In this document: piece after piece, positions 43,623 through 52,579 of the stretch | Layout of the letters: each line of letters begins with the position of its first letter | How positions within the stretch are numbered: position 1 is the stretch's first letter | DNA from: Alloactinosynnema sp. L-07 | Lineage (GTDB): Bacteria > Actinomycetota > Actinomycetes > Mycobacteriales > Pseudonocardiaceae | Assembly (NCBI RefSeq): GCF_900070365.1 | Contig: NZ_LN850107.1 | Coordinates: 3,410,001 to 3,474,000, forward strand | Reading direction: 5' to 3' | Length of the DNA stretch: 64,000 nucleotides | Made by a program: the position numbers and the translations under genes | The notes under the pieces: generated by a model | Databases searched by the model: none | The model's input: only the letters and a program-made list of their open reading frames with translations | What the model was told of the DNA's origin: nothing

Positions 43623-46600
43623 CTATCCGATCCTCTCTGAGACGAACTGGTCTTCCAGGAAACCCGCGAGCTTGCGCACCGACGGATGGTCGAACACCGC
43701 CGAAGCCGGACAGGGCACGGGAAGCGCGGCGATCAGCGCGTTGCGCAGCTCGGTGGCGACCAGCGAGTCCATGCCCAGGTCCCCGAACTCGGCGTCGAGG
43801 CCGACCTCGCCGGGGTGGGCGAAGTCCATGGCCGCGGCCAGGATCCGCTGAATGAGGTCTTCGACGGCCGGGCGGCGGCGGAACGGGTCGGCGAGCACCT
43901 CCGGGTCGAGCCGAGCGGGCTCGGCCTTGGGCGCCGACGCCGCGGGCGTGCGCTCGGACTGTGTGTCCGCGGGAGTGGCGAGCCAGTACTTCTTGCGCTC
44001 GAACGGATACGTCGGCAAGTCGACCTTGCGGTGGACGGCCCCGGCGTGGAAGTCGGGCCACGACACCGCCAAGCCCGCCGCGTAGGCCTTGGCGACCGCG
44101 GCGGGCAGCGACTCGGCGTCCACATCGGACCGGCGCAGGCTCGTGAGCCAGGCGTGGTCGGTCGCGGTGACGCACCGCTTGGCCAGCGAGGTCAGCGTAG
44201 AGCCGGGGCCGACCTCGATGAAGACGTGCTTGCCGCGCTTCTGTGCCGCCCGCGCCGCGCCGAGGAAGTCGACCGGGGCGACGATCTGGCGGACCCAGTA
44301 GTCGACGTCGGCCAGTTCGCGCCACCGGGCGACCTGGCCGGTGACCGTGGAGACCAGGGTGACCTCGGGCTGCCGGAAGTCGACGTCGGCGATCGCGGCG
44401 CGGAACTCGTCGACCACCTCGGCCATGAGCGGCGAGTGGAACGCGTGCGACACGGTCAGCCGTTTCGCCGTCACTTCACGGTCCGCCAAGGCAGCCATGA
44501 TCTCGGTGAGCGACGCCTCGCCGCCGGACAACACGGTCTGCCCGGGTGCGTTGACCGCCGCGACGGCGACATCGGGGTACGCGTCGACCAGGTCGGCCAG
44601 GTCTTCGGCGGCCGCAGGCACGGAGACCATCCCGCCCGGCGACCGCACCGAACCCATCAGCCTGCCGCGCGCCGCGACGAGCCGTGCGGCGTCGGCCAGG
44701 CTGAACAGACCGGCGATCGTCGCCGCGACCACCTCGCCGATGCTGTGTCCTATCAGGACAGTCGGGCGTACGCCCCAGGAGAGCCAGAGCTTGGCGGTGG
44801 CGTACTCCACGGCGAACAGCGCGGGCTGGGTGTATCGGGTCTCGTCCAGGTCGGGCGCGGCCGGGTCGAGCACCAGGTCCTTGACCGACCGGCCGACCAG
44901 CGGGGTCAGCAGCCGGTCACACTCGTCGAGCGCGGCGGCGAAGGCCGGGTATCGCCGGTAGGCCCCGGCGCCCATGCCCGCGTACTGCGCGCCCTGTCCG
45001 GTGAACAGGAACGCGACCTTGCGCGCGGCCGTCGCGGTCGACTCCGTCTCCGCCGAACGCGCCAGCAGCGCGGCGAGGTCGTCGCGGTCGCGAACCACCC
45101 CGGCGATCCGGTGCCGGAAGTGCGCCCGGCCGACGTTGGCGGTGTAGCAGAGGTCGGCGACGGCCAGGTCCGGCTCGTCTGCCAGCAGGCGCTGGTAGCC
45201 GCGGAGCTGGTCGGCCAGCGCCGGGGCCGACTTGGCCGACACGGTGAACACTCCCCCGGCGTCGGCGGGCGCGGCCTGCCGAGGGGACACCGTGGCCTGT
45301 TCGAGCACGACGGAGGCGATGGTGCCCGCGAAGCCGAAGGAGTTGACCATGGCCCGGCGGACCGGTGCCCGCCACGGCTCGGACTTGTCTGGCACCCGCA
45401 CCGGGTAGGTGTCCCACGGGATTCGCCCGGAAGGTGTGTCGATGTTGAGGTGCGGGTAGACCGTGGCGCGCTGGAGCTGCAGCACGGTCTTGATCACGCC
45501 GCCGACACCCGCGGCGGCCTCCATGTGGCCGATGTTGGTCTTCAGCGAAGCCACCAACAGCGGGTCGTCGGCGGTGTGCGAGTCCCGGAACACCTCGTCG
45601 AGCGCGGCCATCTCGATCGGGTCGCCCAGCGGGGTCCCGGTGCCGTGCGCCTCGACGTAGGAGATGTCGGCGGGCGTCAGCGTGGCGTTGGCGAGCGCGG
45701 CGCGCATCAGCGCGACCTGCGCGGTTCCGTTGGGCGCGGTCAGCCCCGCGCTCTCGCCGTCCTGCCGGACCGCGGAACCGCGGATGAGCGCGAGCACGGT
45801 GTCGCCGTCACGTTCGGCGTCGGAAAGCCGTTTGAGCACAAGCACTCCGCAGCCCTCGCTGCGGGCGTAGCCGTCAGCGGACTCGTCGAAGGTCTTGCAC
45901 CGCCCGTCCGCGGCCAGCGCCCGCATGTCCGACAGCAAGGCGGTGCTCAGCGGGTGGTGGATCGCGTTGACGCCGCCGCACAGCGCGATCTCGCACTCGC
46001 CGCCGCGCAGGCCCTGCACCGCGAGGTGCAGCGCGACCAGCGAGGCCGAGCAAGCCGTGTCGAGGGTGATCGACGGGCCGCGCAGCCCGAGGAAGTAGGA
46101 CATCCGGCCGGACACGCCCGCGTGCAGGATGCCCGCGGCAAGGTAGCCGTCAAGGTCCTCGTCGGCCAGCGCGCCGAGTTCGAGGGCGTAGTCCATCGAG
46201 CTCGCGCCGAAGTAGACCCCGCCGGTGCCGTGGCGCAGCCGGGTGGGGTCGATGTTGGCGTGCTCCAGGGCCGCCCAGGTGGTCTCCAGGACCAGGCGCT
46301 GCTGCGGGTCCAGGCAGCGCGCCTCCTTGGGCGAGATGGTGAAGAACGGTCCGTCGAATTCATCGATCCCGGTCAGGAAACCGCCGCCGGACGAGTTGAT
46401 CCGACCCTTTTCCGCGGTTTCGGCGGCGAATGCGGAAACGTCCCACCGGTCCGCCGGAAATGGCCCGGTGCCGACTCCGCCCTGGTCCAGGAATTCGGCG
46501 AGCGCGGCCGGGGTGTCGTTGTCGCCCGGAAAGCGCAGGCCGAGCCCGACGATGGCGATCGGCTCGTGTTTCTCCCGCAGCAGCCTGCCGATGACCTCGT

Positions 46601-46700
46601 CCTGCTCGCGAATGGTGGCGCGGGCCGCGGCCAACTCGGCCGAGGATTCGGTGGACACGCCTCCTCCAGGCGGCGTTTCGGCCAAGGACTCCGTGGACAT
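43623..46700 (-). CDS. Type I polyketide synthase module, KS-AT-ACP, malonyl-specific
   Basis: 1025 residues. Residues 20-45 form a docking-type coiled coil (ATIREQDEVIGRLLREKHEPIAIVG). KS is about 46-470 with Cys217 in DTACSASL, and the His residues in EAHGTGTPLGD and KTNIGHMEAA. AT is about 560-860 with GHSIGEV and HAFH, the signature for malonyl-CoA. ACP is near 940-1020 with LGMDSL. There is no KR, DH, ER or TE, so one round would give an unreduced beta-keto extension. It probably elongates an acyl starter by one malonyl unit and hands it to another enzyme, for example the NRPS or the aminotransferase route. Confidence 0.92.
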   Translation of the reverse strand: MSTESLAETPPGGGVSTESSAELAAARATIREQDEVIGRLLREKHEPIAIVGLGLRFPGDNDTPAALAEFLDQGGVGTGPFPADRWDVSAFAAETAEKGRINSSGGGFLTGIDEFDGPFFTISPKEARCLDPQQRLVLETTWAALEHANIDPTRLRHGTGGVYFGASSMDYALELGALADEDLDGYLAAGILHAGVSGRMSYFLGLRGPSITLDTACSASLVALHLAVQGLRGGECEIALCGGVNAIHHPLSTALLSDMRALAADGRCKTFDESADGYARSEGCGVLVLKRLSDAERDGDTVLALIRGSAVRQDGESAGLTAPNGTAQVALMRAALANATLTPADISYVEAHGTGTPLGDPIEMAALDEVFRDSHTADDPLLVASLKTNIGHMEAAAGVGGVIKTVLQLQRATVYPHLNIDTPSGRIPWDTYPVRVPDKSEPWRAPVRRAMVNSFGFAGTIASVVLEQATVSPRQAAPADAGGVFTVSAKSAPALADQLRGYQRLLADEPDLAVADLCYTANVGRAHFRHRIAGVVRDRDDLAALLARSAETESTATAARKVAFLFTGQGAQYAGMGAGAYRRYPAFAAALDECDRLLTPLVGRSVKDLVLDPAAPDLDETRYTQPALFAVEYATAKLWLSWGVRPTVLIGHSIGEVVAATIAGLFSLADAARLVAARGRLMGSVRSPGGMVSVPAAAEDLADLVDAYPDVAVAAVNAPGQTVLSGGEASLTEIMAALADREVTAKRLTVSHAFHSPLMAEVVDEFRAAIADVDFRQPEVTLVSTVTGQVARWRELADVDYWVRQIVAPVDFLGAARAAQKRGKHVFIEVGPGSTLTSLAKRCVTATDHAWLTSLRRSDVDAESLPAAVAKAYAAGLAVSWPDFHAGAVHRKVDLPTYPFERKKYWLATPADTQSERTPAASAPKAEPARLDPEVLADPFRRRPAVEDLIQRILAAAMDFAHPGEVGLDAEFGDLGMDSLVATELRNALIAALPVPCPASAVFDHPSVRKLAGFLEDQFVSERIG

Positions 46701-46707
46701 ATCTCCC

Positions 46708-47004
46708 CTAGTTCTGATCGACGAGGTCGACGAGGTAGGTCAGCAGGCTTTCCAGCGTCGGGCTGTTGAACAGCACGTTCGCGTCGATCTCGCAGCCGAG
46801 GAGCCGTTCGAGCCGCTGCTTGAGGTCGGTGAGCCCGAGCGAGGTCAGCCCGAGGTCGAAGAAGCTCTGGTCGTGCGGCAGGTCGTCGTCCTCGGTCATC
46901 AGCAGCGCGTGCCGGAACTCCGGCTCGAGCGCGGCCTCCAGCGCTTCCCTGCGCTCGACCACGGGCAGGTCGACCAACTCCGCGATCGTCAGGTCGGGCG
47001 TCAT
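46708..47004 (-). CDS. Acyl carrier protein
   Basis: 98-residue free carrier protein with the phosphopantetheine Ser55 in FFDLGLTSLGL. The acidic helix pattern MTEDDDLPHDQSFFD and the C-terminal NSPTLESLLTYLVDLVDQ are typical. It begins operon B, 7 bp before the PKS. The start ATG 47004 has TGGAGG upstream. It may carry the starter loaded by the acyl ligase. It is more like modular PKS carriers than the FAS-type ACP at 55.3 kb. Confidence 0.88.
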   Translation of the reverse strand: MTPDLTIAELVDLPVVERREALEAALEPEFRHALLMTEDDDLPHDQSFFDLGLTSLGLTDLKQRLERLLGCEIDANVLFNSPTLESLLTYLVDLVDQN

Positions 47005-47118
47005 GACCGAGTGCCTCCACGTCAGGGTTTCGGGAATTGTCCGGCTATTAACGCGGCATCGGACGTGGCACATGCTAAGCAGCCGCGGCGCCGGGAGGAA
47101 ACCGGCGAATAGCGCAGT

Positions 47119-47154
47119 GTCAGCACCGCGTCAGCAATCAGCGCAGCGTCAGCG
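47119..47154 (+). promoter_or_regulatory. SARP-type heptamer repeats, aldehyde dehydrogenase operon
   Basis: Four heptamers: GTCAGCA at 47119 and 47130, ATCAGCG at 47137 and GTCAGCG at 47148. Each pair has 11-bp spacing. Eight bases after the last heptamer, GATCGT (47163-47168) fits NANNNT. The ATG at 47229 follows with an AAAAGGGGAA ribosome site. The same 225-bp spacer serves the divergent ACP-PKS operon, for which I see no minus-strand repeats. Confidence 0.72.
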
Positions 47155-47228
47155 GCTTATCCGATCGTGCTGTTAGCTTCGGCGCCGCGGACTGGTTCTC
47201 CGCGTCCAAGAAAAGGGGAACTGAATTG

Positions 47229-48869
47229 ATGCGATCGGTGACGACATACGACTCGTATGTCGGGGGCGCACAGGTGCCGTCGAGCCGATACGTCTACACG
47301 GTCACGACGTCGGCGGTGCTGGCCGACGTCTTCGAGGCGCTGACCCTCAAGCGGCGGTTGGAACAGGGCGCGGTCGATCCGGCCGACGCGGCCGACTTCG
47401 TCGTCGGGCGCTGCGCGATGGCCGACGAGGACATCATCGCCGCGGCGACCGAGGCCGCTGCGGCGGCGGCGCCGGGCTGGGCGGCCACCCCGCTGGCGGT
47501 GCGGCTGTCGCTGGCCGCGGGCATCCGCAAGCGGCTGGAGGAGAAGCACGCGGAGTTCGTCGACGTGCTCATCGCCGAGGGAACGCCGCGCGCGCTGGCG
47601 GAGTGGCAGGTCGCGGGCCTGCTGGAGACCTTCGGCGAGACGACCATCGGCTGGTGCGCCACCCAGATGGAACACCAGATCCGACTCGGCTCGCGGATCC
47701 TGCGCCTGCGCCGGGTGCCCGACGGCGTGGTGGCGATCAACCCGCCGCAGAACGCGCCCGCGGCCAGCGCGCTGTTCGGGATCACCGCGCTGCTGGCCGG
47801 GAACGCGGTCGTGGTGCGGGCCCCGCGCAGCGCGCCCCTCGGGGTGATGTACGCGATGCGCGAACTGGTCGCGCCCGCGCTCGACGAGTTGGGCGCGCCT
47901 CCCGGCACGCTCAACGTGCTGTGCTCGCGGCCGAGCCCGGCGATCCGCAACTGGCTGGAAAGCCCGCTGGTCAACTCCGTCTTCTACACCGGCAGCGTGG
48001 AGACCGGCTTCAAACTGGAGCAGGACGCGGCCAAGCACGGCACCAAGGTGATCCTTGAGCTGGCGGGCAACGACTGCGTCGTGGTCTGGCGCGACGCCGA
48101 CCTGGACCTGGCCACCGAGGCGCTGACCGAGTGCTTCTTCGGCTCCGGCCAGATCTGCATGGTGCCCAACCAGGTCCTCGTCCACCCCGCCGTCGCCGAC
48201 GAGCTGCTCGACCGGCTACAGGTGGCAGCGGGCCAGATCCGGCCGGGACCGCCGGAGGAGCCCGGTGTCCTGCTGTCCCCGGTGCTGCGCAGCGAGAAGT
48301 TCTTCGCCTTCATCCGCGACGCGCTCGGCAAAGGCGCCGAGATCGTGCACGGCGGCAGGCGGCTGGAGACCGACGGCTCCCCGTCCGACACGGGCATGTT
48401 CCTCGAACCCACGGTGCTGCGGGTCGACGGGATCGAACGCGGCCGGGAGATCGACGCCGTTCGGTTCGAGACGTTCTTCCCACTGCTGCCGATCATCGTG
48501 TGCGAACCAGGATCTGACGAGTCCATTTTGGACGCGATGCTGGCGCACGTGCTCGCCAATCCCTACGGCCTGCGCAATTCATTGTGGGCCACCGACGAAT
48601 CCGTGGTCGAACAGTTCGTGAACCGGATCACCAACTGCGGGCTGCTCAAGGTCAACGACTCCCATATCGGCTTCCTGCCGTTCCTGCCGACCCATGGCGG
48701 CCCCGGCCGCACCGGCGGCGCGTTCGGCGAGGCGAACTACCCGATGCTGCGCACCTCCCGCCTGCAAGGCATCAGCGTCGCGGCGGGGATCCGTCCCCGG
48801 GCCGCGGTGTTCGACGCGTACACCCAATTCCTGACAGGAAGGCAAGCCAATGCGGTTCATGGAGGCTGA
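47229..48869 (+). CDS. Aldehyde dehydrogenase superfamily enzyme, possible acyl reductase
   Basis: 546 residues of ALDH fold. The NAD(P)-binding region is NPPQNAPAASALFGITALLAGNAVVVRAP. ELAGNDCVVV corresponds to the ELGG(K/N) loop, and the catalytic Cys is in FFGSGQICMVPNQ. It could oxidise an aldehyde or, run in reverse on an acyl thioester, give a fatty aldehyde. Because an aminotransferase follows two genes later, aldehyde formation for transamination to an amine is attractive. First gene of operon C, behind a SARP-type promoter. Confidence 0.82.
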   Translation: MRSVTTYDSYVGGAQVPSSRYVYTVTTSAVLADVFEALTLKRRLEQGAVDPADAADFVVGRCAMADEDIIAAATEAAAAAAPGWAATPLAVRLSLAAGIRKRLEEKHAEFVDVLIAEGTPRALAEWQVAGLLETFGETTIGWCATQMEHQIRLGSRILRLRRVPDGVVAINPPQNAPAASALFGITALLAGNAVVVRAPRSAPLGVMYAMRELVAPALDELGAPPGTLNVLCSRPSPAIRNWLESPLVNSVFYTGSVETGFKLEQDAAKHGTKVILELAGNDCVVVWRDADLDLATEALTECFFGSGQICMVPNQVLVHPAVADELLDRLQVAAGQIRPGPPEEPGVLLSPVLRSEKFFAFIRDALGKGAEIVHGGRRLETDGSPSDTGMFLEPTVLRVDGIERGREIDAVRFETFFPLLPIIVCEPGSDESILDAMLAHVLANPYGLRNSLWATDESVVEQFVNRITNCGLLKVNDSHIGFLPFLPTHGGPGRTGGAFGEANYPMLRTSRLQGISVAAGIRPRAAVFDAYTQFLTGRQANAVHGG

Positions 48870-49989
48870 CCGGCTCACGTGTGACGAGCTGCTGCCCGGG
48901 CTGCTCAGCGCCATCGCCGAGGTCCCGCTCGCCGAGCTGGAGAGCGAGAAGAACCCGGCGATCGAGCTGTTCCGCGCGCACGGCGGGACGAACCTGGTCG
49001 TCCCCGCGGCCTACGGGGGCCTGGACGCCTCGGCGCTGCAGGCCGCCAGGGTGGTGCGCGCGCTGGCCGCGGCGGCGCCGTCGATGGCGGTGGCCACCGC
49101 CATGCACCACTTCTCCGTCGGCACCCTGTTCGGGGTGGCCGAGTCCTTCGGCCAGGGCACCGACCTCGACGACATGATGCTCAAGCAGATCGCCGAGAAG
49201 CGCTGGCTGGTCGCCTCCGGCTTCGCCGAGGGCCGCACCCAGCAGGGCATCCTGGCCCCCACGATGGAGGCCCGGCCGGTCGACGGCGGCTACCTGATCT
49301 CCGGGTCGAAGAAGCCGTGCAGCCTGTCGCGGTCGATGGACCTGTTCACCGGCAGCGTCGGCATGCGCCGCGAGGACGGCACCGTGGAGATGGGCTTCCT
49401 GATGCTGCCCGCCGACACTCCCGGCATCAGCGTGGTCCCGTTCTGGGGCAGTTTCGCGCTGGCGGGCGCGCAGAGCGACGAGGTCAGGCTGACCGACGTC
49501 AAGGTCACCGACGCCCAGATCCTGCAGCCGCCCGCCGATCTGCTCGACGAGCTGAGCGAACTGCAGCAGGTCGGCCTGATCTGGTTCGAGATGACCGTCT
49601 GCGCCACCTACACCGGCATCGCCAGCGCGCTGGTCGACCGCGTGCTGGCCGCCAAGCGCGGCACCGCGTCCGACCGGGCGGCCCTGGTCGTGCGCGTCGA
49701 GTCCGCCGCCGCGCTGGTCGAGGGCCTGGCCCGCAGGCTGATGGACGGCGAGATGGACAACGACTGCCTGGCGCAGGCGCTGGCCAGCCGGTTCACCGTG
49801 CAGGACCTCATCCGCGACATCGTCGGGCAGGCCGTGGAGCTGTTGGGCGGCATGGCGTTCGTGTCCTCCTCCGACGTGGCCTACCTGTCGGCCGCCGCGC
49901 AGGCCATCGCGTTCCACCCGCCGTCACGCACCAGCATGATCGACGGGATGCTCGGCTACTACGGCGGCGAGCCGCTGGTGGTCGAGTGA
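48850..49989 (+). CDS. Acyl-CoA dehydrogenase-like flavoprotein, possible amine N-hydroxylase
   Basis: 379 residues of the acyl-CoA dehydrogenase/flavin monooxygenase fold: ELFRAHGGTNLVVPAAYGGLDASALQAARVVRAL, a middle beta domain FAEGRTQQGILAPTMEARPVDGGYLISGSKKPCS, and a C-terminal helical bundle with GGMAFVSSSDVAYLSAAAQAIAFHPPSR. No clear catalytic Glu of true dehydrogenases is evident to me. The two-component isobutylamine N-hydroxylase VlmH belongs to this fold and needs a flavin reductase; one is encoded four genes downstream. I therefore propose N-hydroxylation of a fatty amine, but alpha,beta-desaturation is the default alternative. It overlaps the aldehyde dehydrogenase gene by 20 bp. 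Confidence 0.8.
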   Translation: MRFMEADRLTCDELLPGLLSAIAEVPLAELESEKNPAIELFRAHGGTNLVVPAAYGGLDASALQAARVVRALAAAAPSMAVATAMHHFSVGTLFGVAESFGQGTDLDDMMLKQIAEKRWLVASGFAEGRTQQGILAPTMEARPVDGGYLISGSKKPCSLSRSMDLFTGSVGMRREDGTVEMGFLMLPADTPGISVVPFWGSFALAGAQSDEVRLTDVKVTDAQILQPPADLLDELSELQQVGLIWFEMTVCATYTGIASALVDRVLAAKRGTASDRAALVVRVESAAALVEGLARRLMDGEMDNDCLAQALASRFTVQDLIRDIVGQAVELLGGMAFVSSSDVAYLSAAAQAIAFHPPSRTSMIDGMLGYYGGEPLVVE

Positions 49990-51332
49990 CCGCCACGACC
50001 ACCGCGTCCCCCGGCATGGAGCCGACCACGGTTCCTCCGGCGCCGAAACCCACCACAGTCCCACCAACCACTGAGCCCACCAGGCCGTCCAGTGACGTGA
50101 TCGAGATCGCGCCGGGGGACGTCGCCGAGAAGTACCGGACGTTCGTGAGCAAGGGCCGCGCCGCCCTCGGCGAGATGTTCGGCGGTGACGTCGAGGTCGC
50201 CGCCGAGGGCGCGTGGCTGCACACCGCCGCCGGGCGCAGCCTGCTCAACTGCGGCGGGTACGGGGTGTTCCTGATGGGGGCCCGCCACCCGCGCGTGGTC
50301 ACCGAGGTGATCCGCCAGATCAACACCAACCCGATCGCCTCACGGCTGCTGCTCGAACCCGAGTTGGCCAACGCCGCGGAGGCGCTGGTCGGCGTGGCGC
50401 CCGCGGGTCTGGAGCGGGTGTACTTCGCCGGGTCCGGCGCGGAGGCGGTCGAGGCCGCCATCAAACTCGCGCGGGCACAAGGCAAGCGGCATCTGGTGTC
50501 CATGGAGTCCGGCTACCACGGCAAGACGCTCGGCGCGTTGAGCGTCACCGCGCGGGAGGTCTTCCAGGCCCCGTTCCGGCCGCTGCTGCCCGAGGTCTCG
50601 CACGTCCCGTTCGGCGACGCGGAGGCACTCGAACAGGTGCTGCGGGCCCACCCGGGTTCGGCCTGCGTGATCGTGGAGCCGATCCAGGGTGAGGCCGGGG
50701 TGATCCTCCCGCCCGACGGCTACCTGCGCGACGTCGAGCGGCTGTGCCGGGTGCACGGCGCGCTGTTCGTACTGGACGAGATCCAGACCGGGCTCGGCCG
50801 AGTCGGCCGCTGGTGGGGCGCCGACGCCGCCGGGGTGACCCCGGACGTGCTCCTGGTGGGCAAGGGCCTGTCCGGCGGCGTGGTGCCGGTGTCGGCGATG
50901 GTCGCCACGGCGGCGGCGTTCCGGCCGTTCGACAAGGACCCGTTCATCCACACCTCGACGTTCTCCGGCAACCCGCTGGCGATGGCCGCCGCCCAAGGCG
51001 CCATCGCGGCGATCAAGGAGGACGGCCTGGTCGAGAAGGCCGCCGACCTCGGCGCGCGGCTGCGGCCGAGGCTGGCCGAGATCGCCGAGTCCGTGTTGGG
51101 CCACCGGGTCCGCGAGGTGCGCGGTGCCGGCCTGCTGATCGGGATCGAGTTCACCGTCGACGGGCTCGCGGGCGACCTGCTGATCGAGCTGCTGTCGGCG
51201 GGCGTGGTGGCCAACCACTCGCTCAACTCGCCCGCGGTGCTGCGGCTGACTCCCCCCGCGATTCTCGACGACAGCGAAGTCAACATGCTGCTGGACGCCT
51301 TCGACCGGGCCGCCCGCGCGGTCGTGTCCTAG
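49986..51332 (+). CDS. Class III (omega) aminotransferase
   Basis: 448 residues of fold-type I PLP enzyme. It shows YFAGSGAEAVEAAIKLARAQG, YHGKTLGALS, VEPIQGEAGVI, the LDEIQTGLGRVGRWWG Asp motif and the PLP lysine in VLLVGKGLSGG. Members transaminate aldehydes or ketones, often terminal ones, which would convert a fatty aldehyde into an amine. The first 40 residues are a Thr/Pro-repeat tail (TTVPP repeats), probably disordered; ATG 50017 is a possible internal start. GTG 49986 overlaps the previous stop. The stop codon TAG is provided by the left end of an inverted-repeat element. Confidence 0.88.
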   Translation: MTATTTASPGMEPTTVPPAPKPTTVPPTTEPTRPSSDVIEIAPGDVAEKYRTFVSKGRAALGEMFGGDVEVAAEGAWLHTAAGRSLLNCGGYGVFLMGARHPRVVTEVIRQINTNPIASRLLLEPELANAAEALVGVAPAGLERVYFAGSGAEAVEAAIKLARAQGKRHLVSMESGYHGKTLGALSVTAREVFQAPFRPLLPEVSHVPFGDAEALEQVLRAHPGSACVIVEPIQGEAGVILPPDGYLRDVERLCRVHGALFVLDEIQTGLGRVGRWWGADAAGVTPDVLLVGKGLSGGVVPVSAMVATAAAFRPFDKDPFIHTSTFSGNPLAMAAAQGAIAAIKEDGLVEKAADLGARLRPRLAEIAESVLGHRVREVRGAGLLIGIEFTVDGLAGDLLIELLSAGVVANHSLNSPAVLRLTPPAILDDSEVNMLLDAFDRAARAVVS

Positions 51333-51495
51333 GGCGTGTCCTGCGGATCACGGCGGGCGCTATCCGCGCCCGCGCGGCCCCTGACCGCACCGCAGGAACG
51401 GCCACGGACAACCAGTACGCGACCGCCCCTGCGGCGCGGCCAGGAACCACGCGGATCACGGATCCCGCCCACCGTGATCCACAGGACACGCCCTA
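51330..51495. mobile_element. MITE-like inverted-repeat element (166 bp)
   Basis: The ends TAGGGCGTGTCCTG(C/T)GGATC... are inverted repeats of about 35 bp with four mismatches (51330-51365 and 51460-51495), and the inner part is also largely self-complementary. Both ends carry TA, as expected from an IS630/mariner-type TA target. There is no ORF of transposase size, so it would need a transposase in trans. It sits exactly between the aminotransferase stop and the next ribosome site; RNA from it would fold into one long hairpin in the operon. Confidence 0.7.
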
Positions 51496-51509
51496 AAAGG
51501 AGACTTGCG

Positions 51510-52070
51510 ATGAGATCCATCCACTTGCTGGTCCGGGTGCCCGCCGACCCGGCCACCGCCTACACCGCGGTGTCCGACTTCGCCCGCTACCCCGAACTCG
51601 CCGACGACGTCCGGCAGGCCCGTACCGGGCCGCCCGGGACCCGTCAGGAGACGTACTGGGAGGTCAACTTCCGCCGCGGGATCATGCGCTGGCACGAGAC
51701 CGAGGTGTTCGACGCCGAGCGGCTGCGCATCGACTTCGAGCAGAGCGACGGCGACTTCGACGACTTCCGCGGCGCCTGGCAAGTGACCGTGGCCGATGGC
51801 GGGTCCGACGTGCGGTTCGAGGTCACCTACGACTTCGGCATCGAGAGCCTGTCCGGGCTCATGGACCCCATCGCCGAGCGGGTGATCAAGCGCGCCGCGG
51901 TGCAGGTGCTCGGCGGGCTGTTCGGCCCGATCGACGTGCTCGAAGGCGCCGAGGCGCTCACCGATCTCGACACTGTCCCGACCGCGATCGCCGCCCAAGC
52001 CGCGGCCACCGGCGCCGCAGGCTACTCCGACGCCACCGCCACCGTCCCGGCGTTACCGGGCACCGTTTAA
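51510..52070 (+). CDS. SRPBCC/polyketide cyclase-like protein (START-type fold)
   Basis: 186 residues, beginning MRSIHLLVRVPADPATAYTAVSDFARYPELADDVRQ and continuing with YWEVNFRRGIMRWHETEVF and VRFEVTYDFGIESL. These are features of the coenzyme Q-binding/polyketide cyclase family that holds hydrophobic ligands in a cavity. The last 35 residues are Ala/Thr-rich. The start ATG 51510 follows AAAAGGAG, which lies just outside the MITE-like element. In operon C it may bind an acyl intermediate or catalyse dehydration or cyclisation. The frame is open upstream through the element, but that part is not protein-like. Confidence 0.8.
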   Translation: MRSIHLLVRVPADPATAYTAVSDFARYPELADDVRQARTGPPGTRQETYWEVNFRRGIMRWHETEVFDAERLRIDFEQSDGDFDDFRGAWQVTVADGGSDVRFEVTYDFGIESLSGLMDPIAERVIKRAAVQVLGGLFGPIDVLEGAEALTDLDTVPTAIAAQAAATGAAGYSDATATVPALPGTV

Positions 52071-52081
52071 GGAGACCCCTG

Positions 52082-52579
52082 ATGGACGCCGCGAACCTGT
52101 TCGACTCCAAGACCACCTACCGGCTGATCCGGCTGGAGTACCTGGCCGCGCTCGCCCTGTCGATGTACCTGTTCGTCGACCACATCGGCGAGATCAACTG
52201 GTTCGTCTTCGCCGGGCTGTTCCTCTACATCGACCTGATCGGCTACATCCCGGGCGCGATCGCCTTCCACCGCAGCACGACCAAGCAGATCTCCAAGGTC
52301 TACTACGTCCTCTACAACACGATGCACAGCCTGGTCACCCAGGCCGCGGTCGCCCTGGTGTGGTCGCTGGCCTTCGGGCCGGAGTGGGCGCTGCTCGCGC
52401 TGCCGATCCACCTGTGCGGCGACCGGGCGCTGTTCGGCAACTTCCTCAAGCCGTTCTCGGTGACCTTCGAGCCGGTCGTGCACCCCGCGTTCGCGCAGCT
52501 GCGGGAGAAGGTGGAGTCCCCGGCCAGCGCGAGCGCGCCCGCGCCGTCGGCCGTGGCGGAACAGGTGCTGACGGGGTGA
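52082..52579 (+). CDS. Small integral membrane protein, DUF4260-like
   Basis: 165 residues with about four membrane segments (LEYLAALALSMYLFV, WFVFAGLFLYIDLIGYIPG, SLVTQAAVALVWSLAF, WALLALPIHL). Conserved-looking polar patches YNTMHS and PIHLCGDRALFGNFLK recall DUF4260 proteins, where a His and a (D)RALG-type motif recur. Function unknown. Spacing of 11 bp to the previous gene and an overlap with the next place it firmly in operon C, between a hydrophobic ligand-binding protein and a flavin reductase. Confidence 0.7.
   Translation: MDAANLFDSKTTYRLIRLEYLAALALSMYLFVDHIGEINWFVFAGLFLYIDLIGYIPGAIAFHRSTTKQISKVYYVLYNTMHSLVTQAAVALVWSLAFGPEWALLALPIHLCGDRALFGNFLKPFSVTFEPVVHPAFAQLREKVESPASASAPAPSAVAEQVLTG

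Noticed and set aside
51330..51495. Simple transcription terminator
   Set aside because: 166-bp near-palindrome with matching 35-bp ends and TA flanks is far larger than a terminator, and the operon continues directly after it.
51336..51509. N-terminal extension of the SRPBCC protein through the inverted-repeat element
   Set aside because: Sequence is element-derived and not protein-like; AAAAGGAG precedes ATG 51510.
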